Part shown: piece by piece, positions 16,160 through 26,388 of the stretch | How positions within the stretch are numbered: position 1 is the stretch's first letter | Layout of the letters: every line of letters begins with the position of its first letter | Source: Xestospongia muta | Lineage: Eukaryota; Porifera; Demospongiae; Haplosclerida; Petrosiidae | Assembly (NCBI GenBank): GCA_963693285.1 | Contig: OY848918.1 | Location: 11,752,796 to 11,816,795, forward strand | Reading direction: 5' to 3' | DNA length: 64,000 nt | The notes under the pieces: generated by a model | Told to the model about the DNA's origin: nothing | Seen by the model: only the letters and a program-made list of their open reading frames with translations | Databases searched by the model: none | Program-made: the position numbers and the translations under genes

Positions 16160-17871
16160 TTTAAAAGGAGTTGGTATGACTTACTGCTACACTACAGTGC
16201 CACAACTTTGTCATGACTAGTACTAAAGCATTATCACTCATATTTATTACAAAAGGACAGTTGCTCCTTTGTACTATTACATTGGAACTGGGACATATGG
16301 GTCCACTCTTTGGACTGTAAGTTAGGACATGGAATACTTTATTTGGAGTAGTCCATCATATACGACAAGCCACCTTAGCATCTTTGAGATCAAACTGTTC
16401 ATTACACATGTAGCCTCATTTATCATATTCATAGATTTCAGGATAACCACACTGTTAACATTCATTATGACCATAAACCAGCATGTATTCTCTATCATAC
16501 AACTTAAATGAAATAAATATTAGATTACATTATACATTAACTTTACAAGGACTTGATTATGATAACTCATTTTATCATATGTAATCTTATGTGTTTTTTT
16601 ATGTATATTCATTTGTCAGCAGACTCTTTGTAATTCTGGTCAGCTGACATATGTATGCATATAATTATAATTTTTTAAATACACTCTCAATGTAAGGAGG
16701 ATCATCATGTGTTTGTATATGTTATTGTCATTATAGTATAGCTATTATAGTTTCATGCATAATATAGAGAACATGGATATATTTGGACACATGTATACTA
16801 TGTATGGTGGATGAGTCTGTGCATTATATGTGTGCAATGTTTTCATGTCAATACTTCATATGTAATTTTTGGAAAGCCTGAAACATGACTAAATGTCATT
16901 ACAAAGGTCACATCATATGCCCAGTGCACATTTCTGAAAAGATCAAGTGAATTAACACAAAAGAAGAAACTTCTTTCAAATGATTCTTTTTTAAAACGAT
17001 GTTGAATCTACCTTACCCAAATTTTGGTAAGCTACCGCTGCCCCAGGTATTTCTTCCCATGACCATGAACTGGAAGCTACTCTTTAGAGATAGAGTACAG
17101 CAACTTCACAAATTTAATACAAGATTATGTGATATACAGTAGTAAACCGCAATATTTTATAGTCTGGCACTACCGACCCGAAAGATAGGCAACGAGAGAC
17201 TATATAACACTTCAATGCAAGCTGTGGACCCGTACGTTATTGATAATGTGAATAATAGGTAATAAATAGGTGTGGTATCAATGCAGCGTGAGCAGATTTC
17301 ATATTGGGAAGGGGGTTCCTTCCGCCCTCTCCGAATATAAAAAGCGGAGTCGAAAAAAGTATCTACGATTCTAGACTCCATCACAGTCTCACGAGCCAGA
17401 CCACACTCCATGACCATATAGTCTAGTTATATTGAAATAAATCGCTTTTGATTTAATAACAAACAAATTGCTGTCAGAATGGCTGATTGCAAACCGAGTG
17501 TCGAACAAGCAAATGGTCCTATTTCAAGTCAGATTAAAATCGTCATGTGGAACCCTAAACGGGCAGATAAGTGTCAGGGTCACTACGCTGATTTGCAAAA
17601 ACTCTTTTCTAAATTTCTATTTGACCGAAATTTGATGTCGGAAGTACTCGTATGTGAACAAGATGTGACGCCAACAGCTGTTTCAAATGCTTGTAAAGAT
17701 CTTGATAAGTATACGTTTCATAATAAGACAACAGTTATCTCTCCTGAACATGGGCCTGTTTATAGCACTAGAAAAATAGAATTTAAAAATGATATATATG
17801 ATCTAAGTGACTTTCGGTGCTCAGGTCATGTTATAATTCAAATTCAAGAAGAAAAAGATTATTTTGAATGA
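16160..17871 (+). pseudogene. Truncated copy of the EEP-nuclease gene with its promoter
   Basis: From about 16160 the sequence parallels 31966 onward, including the 5' flank, a TATA-containing motif at 17329-17349, the leader and the start of the protein (ATG 17479). The reading frame gives 131 residues highly similar to the first part of the 33239 gene. It keeps the WNPKR and CEQ.V motifs. Similarity stops near 17860, where a different short tail ends in TGA. The copy lacks the later metal-binding and catalytic motifs (FHGEY, GGDFN, DHDPV), so it cannot be an active EEP enzyme. A transcript is plausible because the promoter was copied too. Confidence 0.75.
17329..17349 (+). promoter_or_regulatory. 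TATA motif framed by CTCCG/CGGAG, truncated EEP copy
   Basis: TATAAAAA at 17336 sits inside an inverted pair CTCCG (17329-17333) and CGGAG (17345-17349). The same arrangement is kept at 33091-33111 in the intact copy. The start codon is about 140 bp downstream in both. Confidence 0.55.
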
Positions 17872-18174
17872 GCAACAATTAGAATGTTAGACATAGAATA
17901 TAGCAACTGTTAACCATAGTTTTCTCTGCATTGTCAGCCCCTCCTTCACTAATACCACATGCTAAATAAAGGTCACAAGATTCACTGGATGTGTCACCTT
18001 ACAAAGCAGTAATGGCTAATACTAACTCATTTACCACTCACTATATCAACATGACTTGCCCATGTGTAATTGACGTGCCTCCTGAATAACCTTCATATAT
18101 TCAGACATAATAATATATCTACTTGTATTTCTCCTGATTTTTGCATGTAATAATTGATACTTACATTAAAATCA
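17872..18174. other. Sequence after the truncated EEP copy
   Basis: On the minus strand a short open stretch around 18049-18110 reads MSEYMKVIQEARQLHMGKSC to a TGA. It may be a terminal exon of whatever gene includes the exon at 18175-18239. No family is recognised. Confidence 0.25.
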
Positions 18175-19238
18175 ATATCATCTCTGGCTTCTTCACGGTT
18201 TAAAATAACAGCATTATGATACACAAGAGTACCCCTAGACTAAAACAAGATCAAAACTACATTATGTTAGAAAAATTATAAATTTGTGTACAGCATCAGT
18301 TATATATATTATTATTATAAGTCATAATTGTATTGTTTATATCACATCTAATTTATCAGTACATTCTGTGAATAATACCTCTTTTAATAGGGCTTGGCAT
18401 TTTTGTCTTGAGACTATCTTCTTCTAATACATTGGTATCTTTTTCAATATTTTTACTGTCAGTATTAGCTGTCTAATAATAGAAAGAGATTCTTACTACT
18501 TCAAGTGACTTTATAGTTATACATGTAGCAATATAATAGTAATAGTAGTATTGTCTACTTCAGATATTTCTGATACTAATTCTTCTAATTCACAAAATGT
18601 ATATTAATTCTAATTATTAATGTATAGTTAAACAATAGAGAATAGTAAGTCAATACTCTCTTACAAACCTTGTCTACAAATAAGTCAGTTGATGAAAGAG
18701 ATAGTAATAGCTTCTGTTTGCTAATTCTAAAAGATTCTCTGTACAAGAAGAGAAAGACACATAATAAAAAAGAATAAACAAATATAACTTCCCATTACAT
18801 GAATGATAAAATGGTGTAGTGTGTACGTAATTAATATACATGTATCCTCTTTAATTTTGATATCAATTTAGTCTTATTTGGTAACTGGAATTTAAAATGT
18901 ATCTAGTACACATTGTCTTCACAATAACATAGTAATTATATAACAATACAATGCCAAAATAAATGTTCCCATTTAAGAATACCTTCTGTTAGAGATATCA
19001 ACTGTTGAAGATCTTTCTGAATCACAATCATCTCTGGATCAACTTCAGTATTATTATTAATAAATTCTGATAGTGAAGACAACTATAAAATGTACTGTAA
19101 CAAGGAATACTGACATCATATCGATATGGTAATTTGTAAGTTAATAGATGATCATGTTCTCCAAAATAATATATTTACCTGGTCTTTGTAAGTCATCAGT
19201 TGAGCCTTGAGTGTCTCTTCTTCATCCTCCTTGGCCAT
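18175..19238 (-). pseudogene. SMNDC1/SPF30-like 5' exons without a Tudor domain
   Basis: Minus-strand exons 19238-19179 and 19082-18983 join in frame. They encode a helical N-terminus (LKAQLMTYKDQL, VIQKDLQQLISLTE) that aligns well with the start of the splicing factor SMNDC1/SPF30. Exons 18736-18669 and 18472-18379 continue with a Ser/Lys-rich linker ending KMPSPIKR. The Tudor domain expected next is not found. The following open exon (18239-18175, TLVYHNAVILNREEARDD) does not match SMNDC1 and does not fit the phase. Exon 3 can be read in two frames depending on which of two adjacent AG acceptors is used; one frame stops early. I interpret this as a gene whose 3' half was lost, perhaps when the EEP copy arrived, but a novel fusion cannot be excluded. 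Confidence 0.45.
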
Positions 19239-19580
19239 TCTCAATAATTAGAGTATACGGAGGTATACAAAAACATTCTAAAATTTTGTATAGAAATAAA
19301 ATGCAAATAAAAACAGTTTTCAAGTCACAAAAATAAGCCATTTTTATAAGAGATAAATTATTTGAAATAAACATTGAAACAAAAATTAAACTGTCTATGT
19401 GTCTCAACGGGTGAAGATCTCGAGAGTCCAGTCAAAGAAGGTCTTCAGAGAATCCATTACTAATGAGTACACAATTGGCCATGCCGAAAAATCATGATCT
19501 TCAGCACGCGCCTAGCAAGGAACAGCAAACGCGTGACCACCATTATGGCGGGAAAAAATCAACCATCAGCACACGCCTAA
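19239..19580. promoter_or_regulatory. Upstream block of the SMNDC1-like gene, duplicated at 31.1-31.6 kb
   Basis: Includes CCACCATTATGGCGGGAAAA near 19537-19555, which resembles YY1- and E2F-type promoter elements. A second copy of much of this block is at about 31098-31580 in the same orientation, next to the upstream flank of the intact EEP gene. Confidence 0.5.
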
Positions 19581-20365
19581 CAAGCAAAACACTTTAAAGT
19601 AATTTTTGTAAAAAAATGATTATTAATTAAAATTAATGATTATATTTTTTTTAATTTTTTGTAAAAAAGAACATTAATATATTATATGATACAAACTAAA
19701 GAATTGTAGTAAAGTTTCAAAAGAAATTGAGTTCTAAACTAATTCAGTTTTTTATGAAAAAAGTTAAAGTTATAATAATAATAATTATTAACTTCAAAAA
19801 TATCTTTAGTATTGAAACTAAAGTTAAGATTGACTTTTGACAAATTTAGGTAAAAAAATTTTTTTGAAGACAATTAACATCTATAATAACAAAACAAAAA
19901 ATTGTAAAGAAAAACTGTAAAGAAATAAGATTAATGAAAAAAAATAAGACAGTCTCTGTACATGAAGAGTTCCCAAGAGTCCAGTGAAGGTCTCCAATCC
20001 AGCAATTGTAGAAAAAAGAAGATAGAGAGTCCCCAAGAAGTCCAGTGAAGGTCTCCAATCCAACAATTGGAGGAAAGAGAAGATAGAGAGTTCCCAAGAG
20101 TCCAGTCAGTCCACAAATTGAGAACATAGAGGAAGAAAGAGAGAATAACAACTGGATTACTAAAGAATGGATGAGAAGTGAATGGATGGAGAGACAGCTC
20201 ACCTTTTTCACCAGTGCTGCTCCTGCAGTGAAAGAAAAAGAGAGTAGTTATGAACTGATAGTGACAATGAGTAGATAGAGAGTGAAGAGAGACAGAGGAA
20301 GTGAAAAAGGACCACCAACCTACACACACACACACAGCACACACACACGCACCCTAGAAGATCAG
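19581..20365. repeat. Low-complexity region with 60-bp tandem repeat
   Basis: Two full copies and part of a third of a 60-61 bp unit (CCCAAGAGTCCAGTGAAGG ... CAATTG ... GAAGATAGAG) lie at about 19968-20118. A related word is found in the upstream block near 19420. The rest is A-rich or purine-rich on the plus strand. Long minus-strand reading frames here are Ser/Phe/Leu-rich consequences of composition. Confidence 0.65.
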
Positions 20366-20443
20366 AGCTCTCCCCCGCCACCTGGCGGCCTTGGATATTA
20401 AAAAAAAAATTTTTTTTGAGGCCGCCAGGCGGCAGGGGAGAGA
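20366..20443. repeat. GC-rich inverted repeat around an A10T8 spacer
   Basis: Left arm 20368-20392 (CTCTCCCCCGCCACCTGGCG...) and right arm 20418-20442 are reverse complements at 22 of 25 positions. They flank an AT-only 25-bp spacer. It is the most GC-rich spot in its neighbourhood. It could be abutting transposon ends or a cruciform-forming site. Confidence 0.75.
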
Positions 20444-20992
20444 TAATTAATAGGATTTGTATGAATGTGTGTATAGTGTATGGGCTGGATAGCCCAAAAA
20501 AATAAAAATAAAAATAAAAAGAAGAGGAAAGAAGGCTTGAAGGAAGAAGACAGAAGAGACCAGGCAGGAGAGCGACTCATCTTTTACATCCAGAGAATGT
20601 CAGAGAACTAAGAACAGTCAAAACATCAGAGAACCCATAGTAAGAGCTTCCAAATTGAGTCCTGTAGAAACGAAGAGAAATAATCAATTAGAGAACTGAC
20701 TGATCCAAACAAAAATTACAAGAAAAAAAATTAAATAAAAAAAAAAAAAGGAAAAGAAAGAATGATCATAACTGAATGAAAAAGATGATCCAACGAAGAG
20801 GGACGATTCAACGAGAAGTAACGAACGAAGAGACGAGTCGTGAAGACGGCGATCCAACGAAGAGACGTGTTGTAGCGACGAAGACCCGAGTCTGTGTACT
20901 AACATAAGCTTGAAAATGGAGTCACTTTATACTTTCAAGACATCTCTGTCATGTTTCATTTTGACCAGCACAAGAAACACACTCATGACAAA
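20444..20992. other. Purine-rich unannotated sequence
   Basis: GAAGAG- and AACGAAGAG-rich sequence with short direct repeats near 20789 and 20851. No coding signal beyond composition-driven frames. Confidence 0.4.
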
Positions 20993-21004
20993 TTTGGCGG
21001 GAAA
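20993..21004 (+). promoter_or_regulatory. Perfect E2F-type site
   Basis: TTTGGCGGGAAA matches the textbook E2F consensus exactly. The nearest convincing exons are the 3' end of the NUDT19-like gene, so its target transcript is unclear. Confidence 0.45.
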
Positions 21005-21276
21005 TGTCATCACACCTTCACCACACGTGACCAATATTAAGTCATTTTTAATTGATCTAATTAACAATTAATTAAGTCTTCTAAATATGTCAATATTACC
21101 TACTCTTCAAGTTGTTACTGGGAATTGACATCAGGCCAAATTTGCTGTCATACTCATGACTTATGATCACTAACTACCACCTACGAGTAAGATTTAATGT
21201 ATTATTAAGTTATATTAAAAAGATATCATTAGTGTTAAATTTGTATTACGCTTTCAGTAACTAGAGTTTCATCAGT

Positions 21277-23055
21277 TTACGAAAATAAGTCATCACCAGG
21301 AGGATAGAAATCATCTTTTCCAATAGCCTAATTGAAAAAACATCAAATATTTAAAGTTGGTAGCTTCTATTTGTTAAGAAGAAAGTCCATACATTTTAAT
21401 ATTATTATATGATACTGATCCCCTAACCCACAACAATAACTATACATAACAAAGTATGGACTTCCTGCTTGACTGATAGTCATTTCAGTAGTCATCAATT
21501 TAACTAAATACTTATCACATTTAATAATGTGTTGTACATAAACTGTGAACTTAAAAATTGTACTATCAATGTTTGAAGCTCACCATTACTGCTCTGTCAT
21601 TACATAAGATTCTTAGAGAGACTTTCCAAGACAAAAGACTCAATACAAGATTGATATAAGGTATAAGAGTATATTGTAGATAGAGAGGATGTAATCTAGA
21701 TGACAATATTATCATTATGATATAGATCCAATCAGGTGTAGCTATAGAGATGCTATTTTAAATACTTCTCATAGTCAAAGTAGTTAAATAAATATTATTA
21801 CCTGATGTTATTAATAGACCAAGTATAATACTAGGAACTATATACATACATGTACATATATATTTAATCTTTTAGATGTTAAAAATTCACTTTTAAATAT
21901 TACCAATCAAGTGAGTCATCAATGTTTTGTTATAGTAGATATACAATAGTATTAGTTAGTTAGTGAAAATGTACCTGGCCATGAGAGCTATGTCACAAAA
22001 CTGAGGAAGAACAAGTAACAGGTTTTTTCTCTTTCTAGTAACAGGTTGTTTCTCTTTCTAATTGTATCATCTTTTGAGGATTCATCTACTATTCAAAGTA
22101 AAGGTATCATGATGGACATTGATTTCTGAAACAGTTAAGTAGCATGGAAGCAATCATCATTGTGTGTATGTAGAACAATTGTATATATGTACCTGTAGTT
22201 TTGAAATCTCTACCAAATCAGGTGACACATCTGGCTTCCTCTCCAAACAGCAAAGATAAAACATGGAATCAAAATCAAGTGGAGAATTTTTAGGGGTTAA
22301 CCAGTTAGACCATTCAATTAATGAAAAGATATCAGGAACACATCTTAATTCACTAAACGAGAAAGATATAGAAAATGTCGATAATTCAGTTTAGTATGAT
22401 ATACTTTTATTACAAGTCTTAATAAAGTAGTAACAAGATAATTTTTAGTTGAAAATTAATTTTGATACTTAAAAAAATTCATAATGAAATACTACCACTA
22501 TTATATAAACAGACAATGATGAGATAGGGAGGTAACCATTATGTCAAAATGTCTGCCAATAATAACATAGTTTTGAGGAGACATGTCAATAATACCTGCA
22601 CATGATTATGAAGTTATAAGCATTAGTATGGACTCAATCCCTCCATTGAAAAAGGTTTTAATGAGATAAGGACATCAAAGCTGATGACATACTAATCTGT
22701 CGTAACATGTCCTCACGTTGTCTAACTAGTAGAACTCTTGTTTCTTCAAAAAGCTCTCGTATTGCACAAATCTTGTATATAATCTCTCCAGGAATATCTA
22801 AATGACCAATATAGAGTACACATTAGTAATAATACTAAAGTAACTTCTTTAACATTCAATGATATGAGAGATATTTGACTGACCTTTGCATAAAGGGTTG
22901 TTGTAAACTGGATGTTTAGGTTGTAATCTCTATAGTAACTTGTCTAGTTGTCTTATCAAATTGTCCACCTGAAAATGTATGTATAGTAGCCTATAATTAT
23001 AATAAAACTAAGAAAAATTTTACCAGTATACAAAGCTCTATAAATTCATCAATAT
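21277..23055 (-). CDS. NUDT19-like Nudix hydrolase, divergent or decaying
   Basis: Minus-strand exon-like blocks in order: 23055-23024, 22929-22884, 22797-22693, 22352-22193, about 22131-21980, about 21660-21584, and 21327-21277 with stop. The Nudix box region reads ICAIRELFEETRVLL, matching ICAVREAFEEAGVLL of human NUDT19, a peroxisomal CoA diphosphatase. The block CVPDIFSLIEWSNWLTP...FYLCCLE is equally diagnostic. So is the ending PPGDDLF. The conserved Gly after the EE pair in the Nudix box is Arg here. I could not build one continuous frame: the exon after the Nudix box ends in a phase that does not fit the WLTP exon, and the first part has an in-frame TAG in one reading. It may be a pseudogene, or I may have missed a small exon. 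Confidence 0.5.
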
Positions 23056-23162
23056 CTGTGCCAAGAAAATGTTTTCATTATAAATTCTACTCAAAAGTCT
23101 AATCGTCAGGTTATTTTATAAATTTTAGAGCTTCTAATCAAATAATTAAACCCAATTAGTTT

Positions 23163-23520
23163 TGTGTGGGAGGAGACATTGGCTTTGTTGATTTAATAGT
23201 ATCAGGAACATATTTATCAGATCTCAATCTAGGGGGTTGGGTTTCCAAGAGTAAGTTATCATATCCACATATAAACACACTTCCTGAGTTCTTAAGAACT
23301 TGGTCATTCTATTACAATGTACTATATAATACAGAACATACCATAAATCTTGATTTGAAACTACACTTTACAAAAAGACCCTCTGTTTCCTGTAAGACTG
23401 ACCCGAATCTTGTGTTAATTCCTTCATAATTATAGATAGATAGTAGATAATGTCCAATAGATTGTTTAGTATAACGAGAACCTAGATACTGGATAGGACC
23501 AGCAAACAAAATAATATCAG
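23163..23520 (-). CDS. Two exons of an unidentified protein (C-terminus)
   Basis: An open block from about 23520 to 23338, containing ILFAGPIQYLGSRYTKQSIG and ending in ATG|GTATGT, may join to 23287-23163, which contains GYDNLLLETQPPRLRSDKYV and ends at a TAA. Codon character and splice signals look real on the minus strand. I do not recognise the family. A plus-strand frame over the same bases looks like its shadow. Confidence 0.4.
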
Positions 23521-23707
23521 CTGAATTCTCAACATGATTATTACCAACTACTTTACTACTTAAGCAATAAAAGGAGTACCACTAAGTCTGAGAAAGTTAT
23601 CCTTCAATTTTTAACTCTTTTTTCAATACTGTTCCACGCATGCGCAAATTATTTACGTGTATTCATGAAATAAAATTATAGCCATGTTGTTTTACATATT
23701 ATTACAG

Positions 23708-23840
23708 CCTCCTGGTATCACCAACACAGCTAGCAATTGCTATGCTAGTAGTGTCCTCCAGTGTCTGATGAATCACTCTGTTTTCTTTAGAATACCTCAA
23801 TCAACCAGCAAACATACATGTTGTGAATGTACAAAGTTAG
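23708..23840 (+). pseudogene. Ubiquitin-specific protease Cys-box exon, isolated
   Basis: Exon bounded by ATTACAG and G|GTATAT. Residues PPGITNTASNCYASSVLQCL match the catalytic Cys box of USP enzymes (G.TN.GNTCYMNSVLQ). A Cys-rich stretch with CCEC follows. The expected His box and remaining catalytic domain are not found downstream. It is most likely a fragment left by duplication. Confidence 0.6.
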
Positions 23841-23960
23841 GTATATATTGTAAATTTAAAGTTCAAAAAATTCAAATTAATACCAACTTATGCTGTCACA
23901 CAGGATTATGTTTACTGAAGGTATTACTAAACTTATACAGCATGCACAGATATATATAAC

Positions 23961-24300
23961 AGTGGTACAACCACACTTGTTCGAACTCTATCGAGTAAAA
24001 GAGAAAAATACAATAAATATCAGAGCTTTTACTAAGAAGTTGGAAAGTATTGGACATTTTGTCAATTAGAGGGCAAAGTACCCAGTAGATGCACTAAACG
24101 GCAAAGTTTTTTCCCTTTGATTGTCGAGAAATGCTAAGTCATGTATCACGTGAAATATCTCTTGTCTGTAATCCGTGGTATACGTCACTTGAGAAGGCTA
24201 AAAAGAATAAAGAAATTTGCTTGGTATTACCTTATGGTCAATTCGTTTGCAAATTGGCCAGTAAGTTGACTATTGCCAGAGTAAAGCTGAGCCATTAATA
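23961..24300 (+). pseudogene. Coding-like stretch with one stop and one frameshift
   Basis: A plus-strand frame from 23961 continues through one TAA and one frame change near 24115 to a stop at about 24297. It keeps the coding character of a basic, Cys-containing protein (for example NPWYTSLEKAKKNKEICLV). It is not recognised. It could be downstream debris of the USP fragment or of a transposon. Confidence 0.3.
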
Positions 24301-24389
24301 ATTTACCATACCTTTAAGTTTGTGGAATGTTAAATGTACATGGACTCTACAGTATAGATCTACACTGCCCACCGCAGCGAGGTTAAGCA

Positions 24390-25044
24390 CTTTAGTTTGT
24401 TTCATTGAAGACAGTAATAAGACAATGCCAGCTTTTGCCAAACCCAAGGTAATAGTATAAAAAAATTCGAAGCATATTACACGTGCTTGCTGTTCTACAG
24501 TAGCATTAAAGGAATTGATATGAATACGAGTTGTTTTTGAAAATAATCGAGGTTTGACTCATGTACATTGCAGGAGTATGACTCTCAGAACACAACGAAT
24601 GCGTAGATGCTTATATATAGAAATAAAGCCAGAAAATGATAAATAAAAATGTCAGTGACAATATAAAAAGATTAGTTTGAGATTTGTCTGCACTATCTTC
24701 TTCTCCACTTGTAAGTATTTTTCTAAAGATAATCTTGCAACAGCATGAGCTCTTCTAGGACCAAACATATTGAAACCTTTGCCAACACACTGATCATATT
24801 TCATACTATATGATTTAGAACATAATTTAATAGTACATCTTACAATCCAGACAATAGGTATGATCAAAAATACAAAGATGCAGATTGATGAAGAAGGTAA
24901 CAAATATAAAACAAATAAAGGAACATCCCTATACAGGATATAGGTCATATGTTTAAATCCCATCTTAAATACACTAAAGAGAACAATGAATTCACACAAA
25001 ATATATACACTTAATTTATATACATACAAAGAGAAAACTGGCAT
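24390..25044 (-). pseudogene. Truncated copy of the multi-pass membrane gene
   Basis: Parallels 26675-27315: the same MGFKHMTYIL, PRRAHAVAR and downstream blocks in the same order. The frame is broken after the PRRAHAVAR region, and the 3' third of the gene is missing. Its 3' flank (25080-25230) also resembles the flank at 27340-27530. Confidence 0.7.
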
Positions 25045-25199
25045 TTTGCATTGTCATGCAGCTGTCATGCCAGTATGAATCTGTTTATATATTTACACAA
25101 TATGAAACCAGTGCATTACATAAATCATGATGTGTTTCTATTTTTAATTATATATATACAATTTAATTTCAAGTGAAAAGTAATATCCTATATTATCAT

Positions 25200-25980
25200 A
25201 ATATAATAAAATATTGAGTTTGCATAGGGTAGTCCTCTCAGTAGGTCAAGGTACTACAATCATTTGGGTACTTGTTCTTTCTGGCATAGTTAAGTACTTT
25301 ATTAATGAACTTGATAGGAGTAGTTTCCACCAAATGTTTGAAAAAGGAATGAGTTATTGCTATACAACAATGCTACTCCTATTACACATTTGAAAGTATG
25401 GCAAAAAAATTGAAAGAAGATCCAAGTTGAAAAAAAGGAAAAAGCAACTGGCACTCAAGTTCACCTGCTAAAGCTCAAGTTGATCAAAATTGCACTGAAC
25501 AATATATGTTAGCTCAGAACCCATGCAGTATATCCAACTACACCACAAAGATATCCAAATACATGGATTATTTTGCCAATATACCGTTATAATAAATCCA
25601 ACACCAGAAGTACCCAAGCAAAAAAGCACAAAAAGATGCTGATCTTATAACGTCCTGTCCATACATCAGCTATCAATCCAAGCAATGAAAATGTAATGAA
25701 AGCATACAATAGCGTATATCAAAGATTACATCAGTGGTTCTATTTTGCTGAACATCAGAATTGAAAACATATTGATTTTGAAATTCTCGAATGCAATACA
25801 AGTAATGTAATCATTGAAATATGGACTGGCAAATAATCACATAAAGCAACCACTGAGAAATATATCAACAGACCTCAAACAATGTTAAATCAGATTGGTC
25901 TAGCTATCACCTCAGAGCTTTCTGGTCAAATATATAAGACGAACATAAAGCTGATTCACTCATGACTTTATTCTTTCTAA
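25200..25980 (-). pseudogene. SLC15-like transporter fragment, heavily decayed
   Basis: Minus-strand sequence parallels the SLC15-like pseudogene at 29263-29900: a stretch corresponding to VLNYARKNKYP near 25270, then VMGV-type helices, and the ADVWTGCYKI block near 25660. Many small insertions and deletions break every frame. Confidence 0.65.
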
Positions 25981-26388
25981 TTTGTTGTGACAAGTAAACA
26001 ATTTTAAATACAATAAAAGATAACTAGTATATCTTAAACACACAAGTACATTCATTGGACTACTGTAGTGCTCTAGGTACTCCTTCAAATATAAAACAAC
26101 TGATTGAAAAGTGAGAGCACGAACAAACACAAAAAACACATGCACACACGTTTATATATAAAACTCAATAGAATATTCTAGACGTTCTACACGTGGTTTC
26201 ACACCTACAAACCACAAATATTAGCTAATACATTAGCATGAATAGAATATTAAGTCAATCTCATCAGAAGTCATTGAGATACCACAACTACATACATCGC
26301 AAAAAGAAAATTAGGGCAAAATCTGGTTTCTTTAAATCTTCAGCAAATGCACATGAAGAATAAACAATGCATGATCAACAAATTCAAA
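25981..26388. other. Spacer between duplicated blocks
   Basis: AT-rich, without a recognised gene or repeat apart from GCACA/CACACG runs near 26120-26150. Confidence 0.35.

Noticed and set aside
19846..20344. Overlapping minus-strand Ser/Leu/Phe-rich frames
   Set aside because: Composition artefacts of purine-rich plus-strand sequence and the 60-bp tandem repeat; no splice or family support.
23166..23429. 87-codon plus-strand frame
   Set aside because: Overlaps better-supported minus-strand exons with splice signals; lacks a recognisable family.
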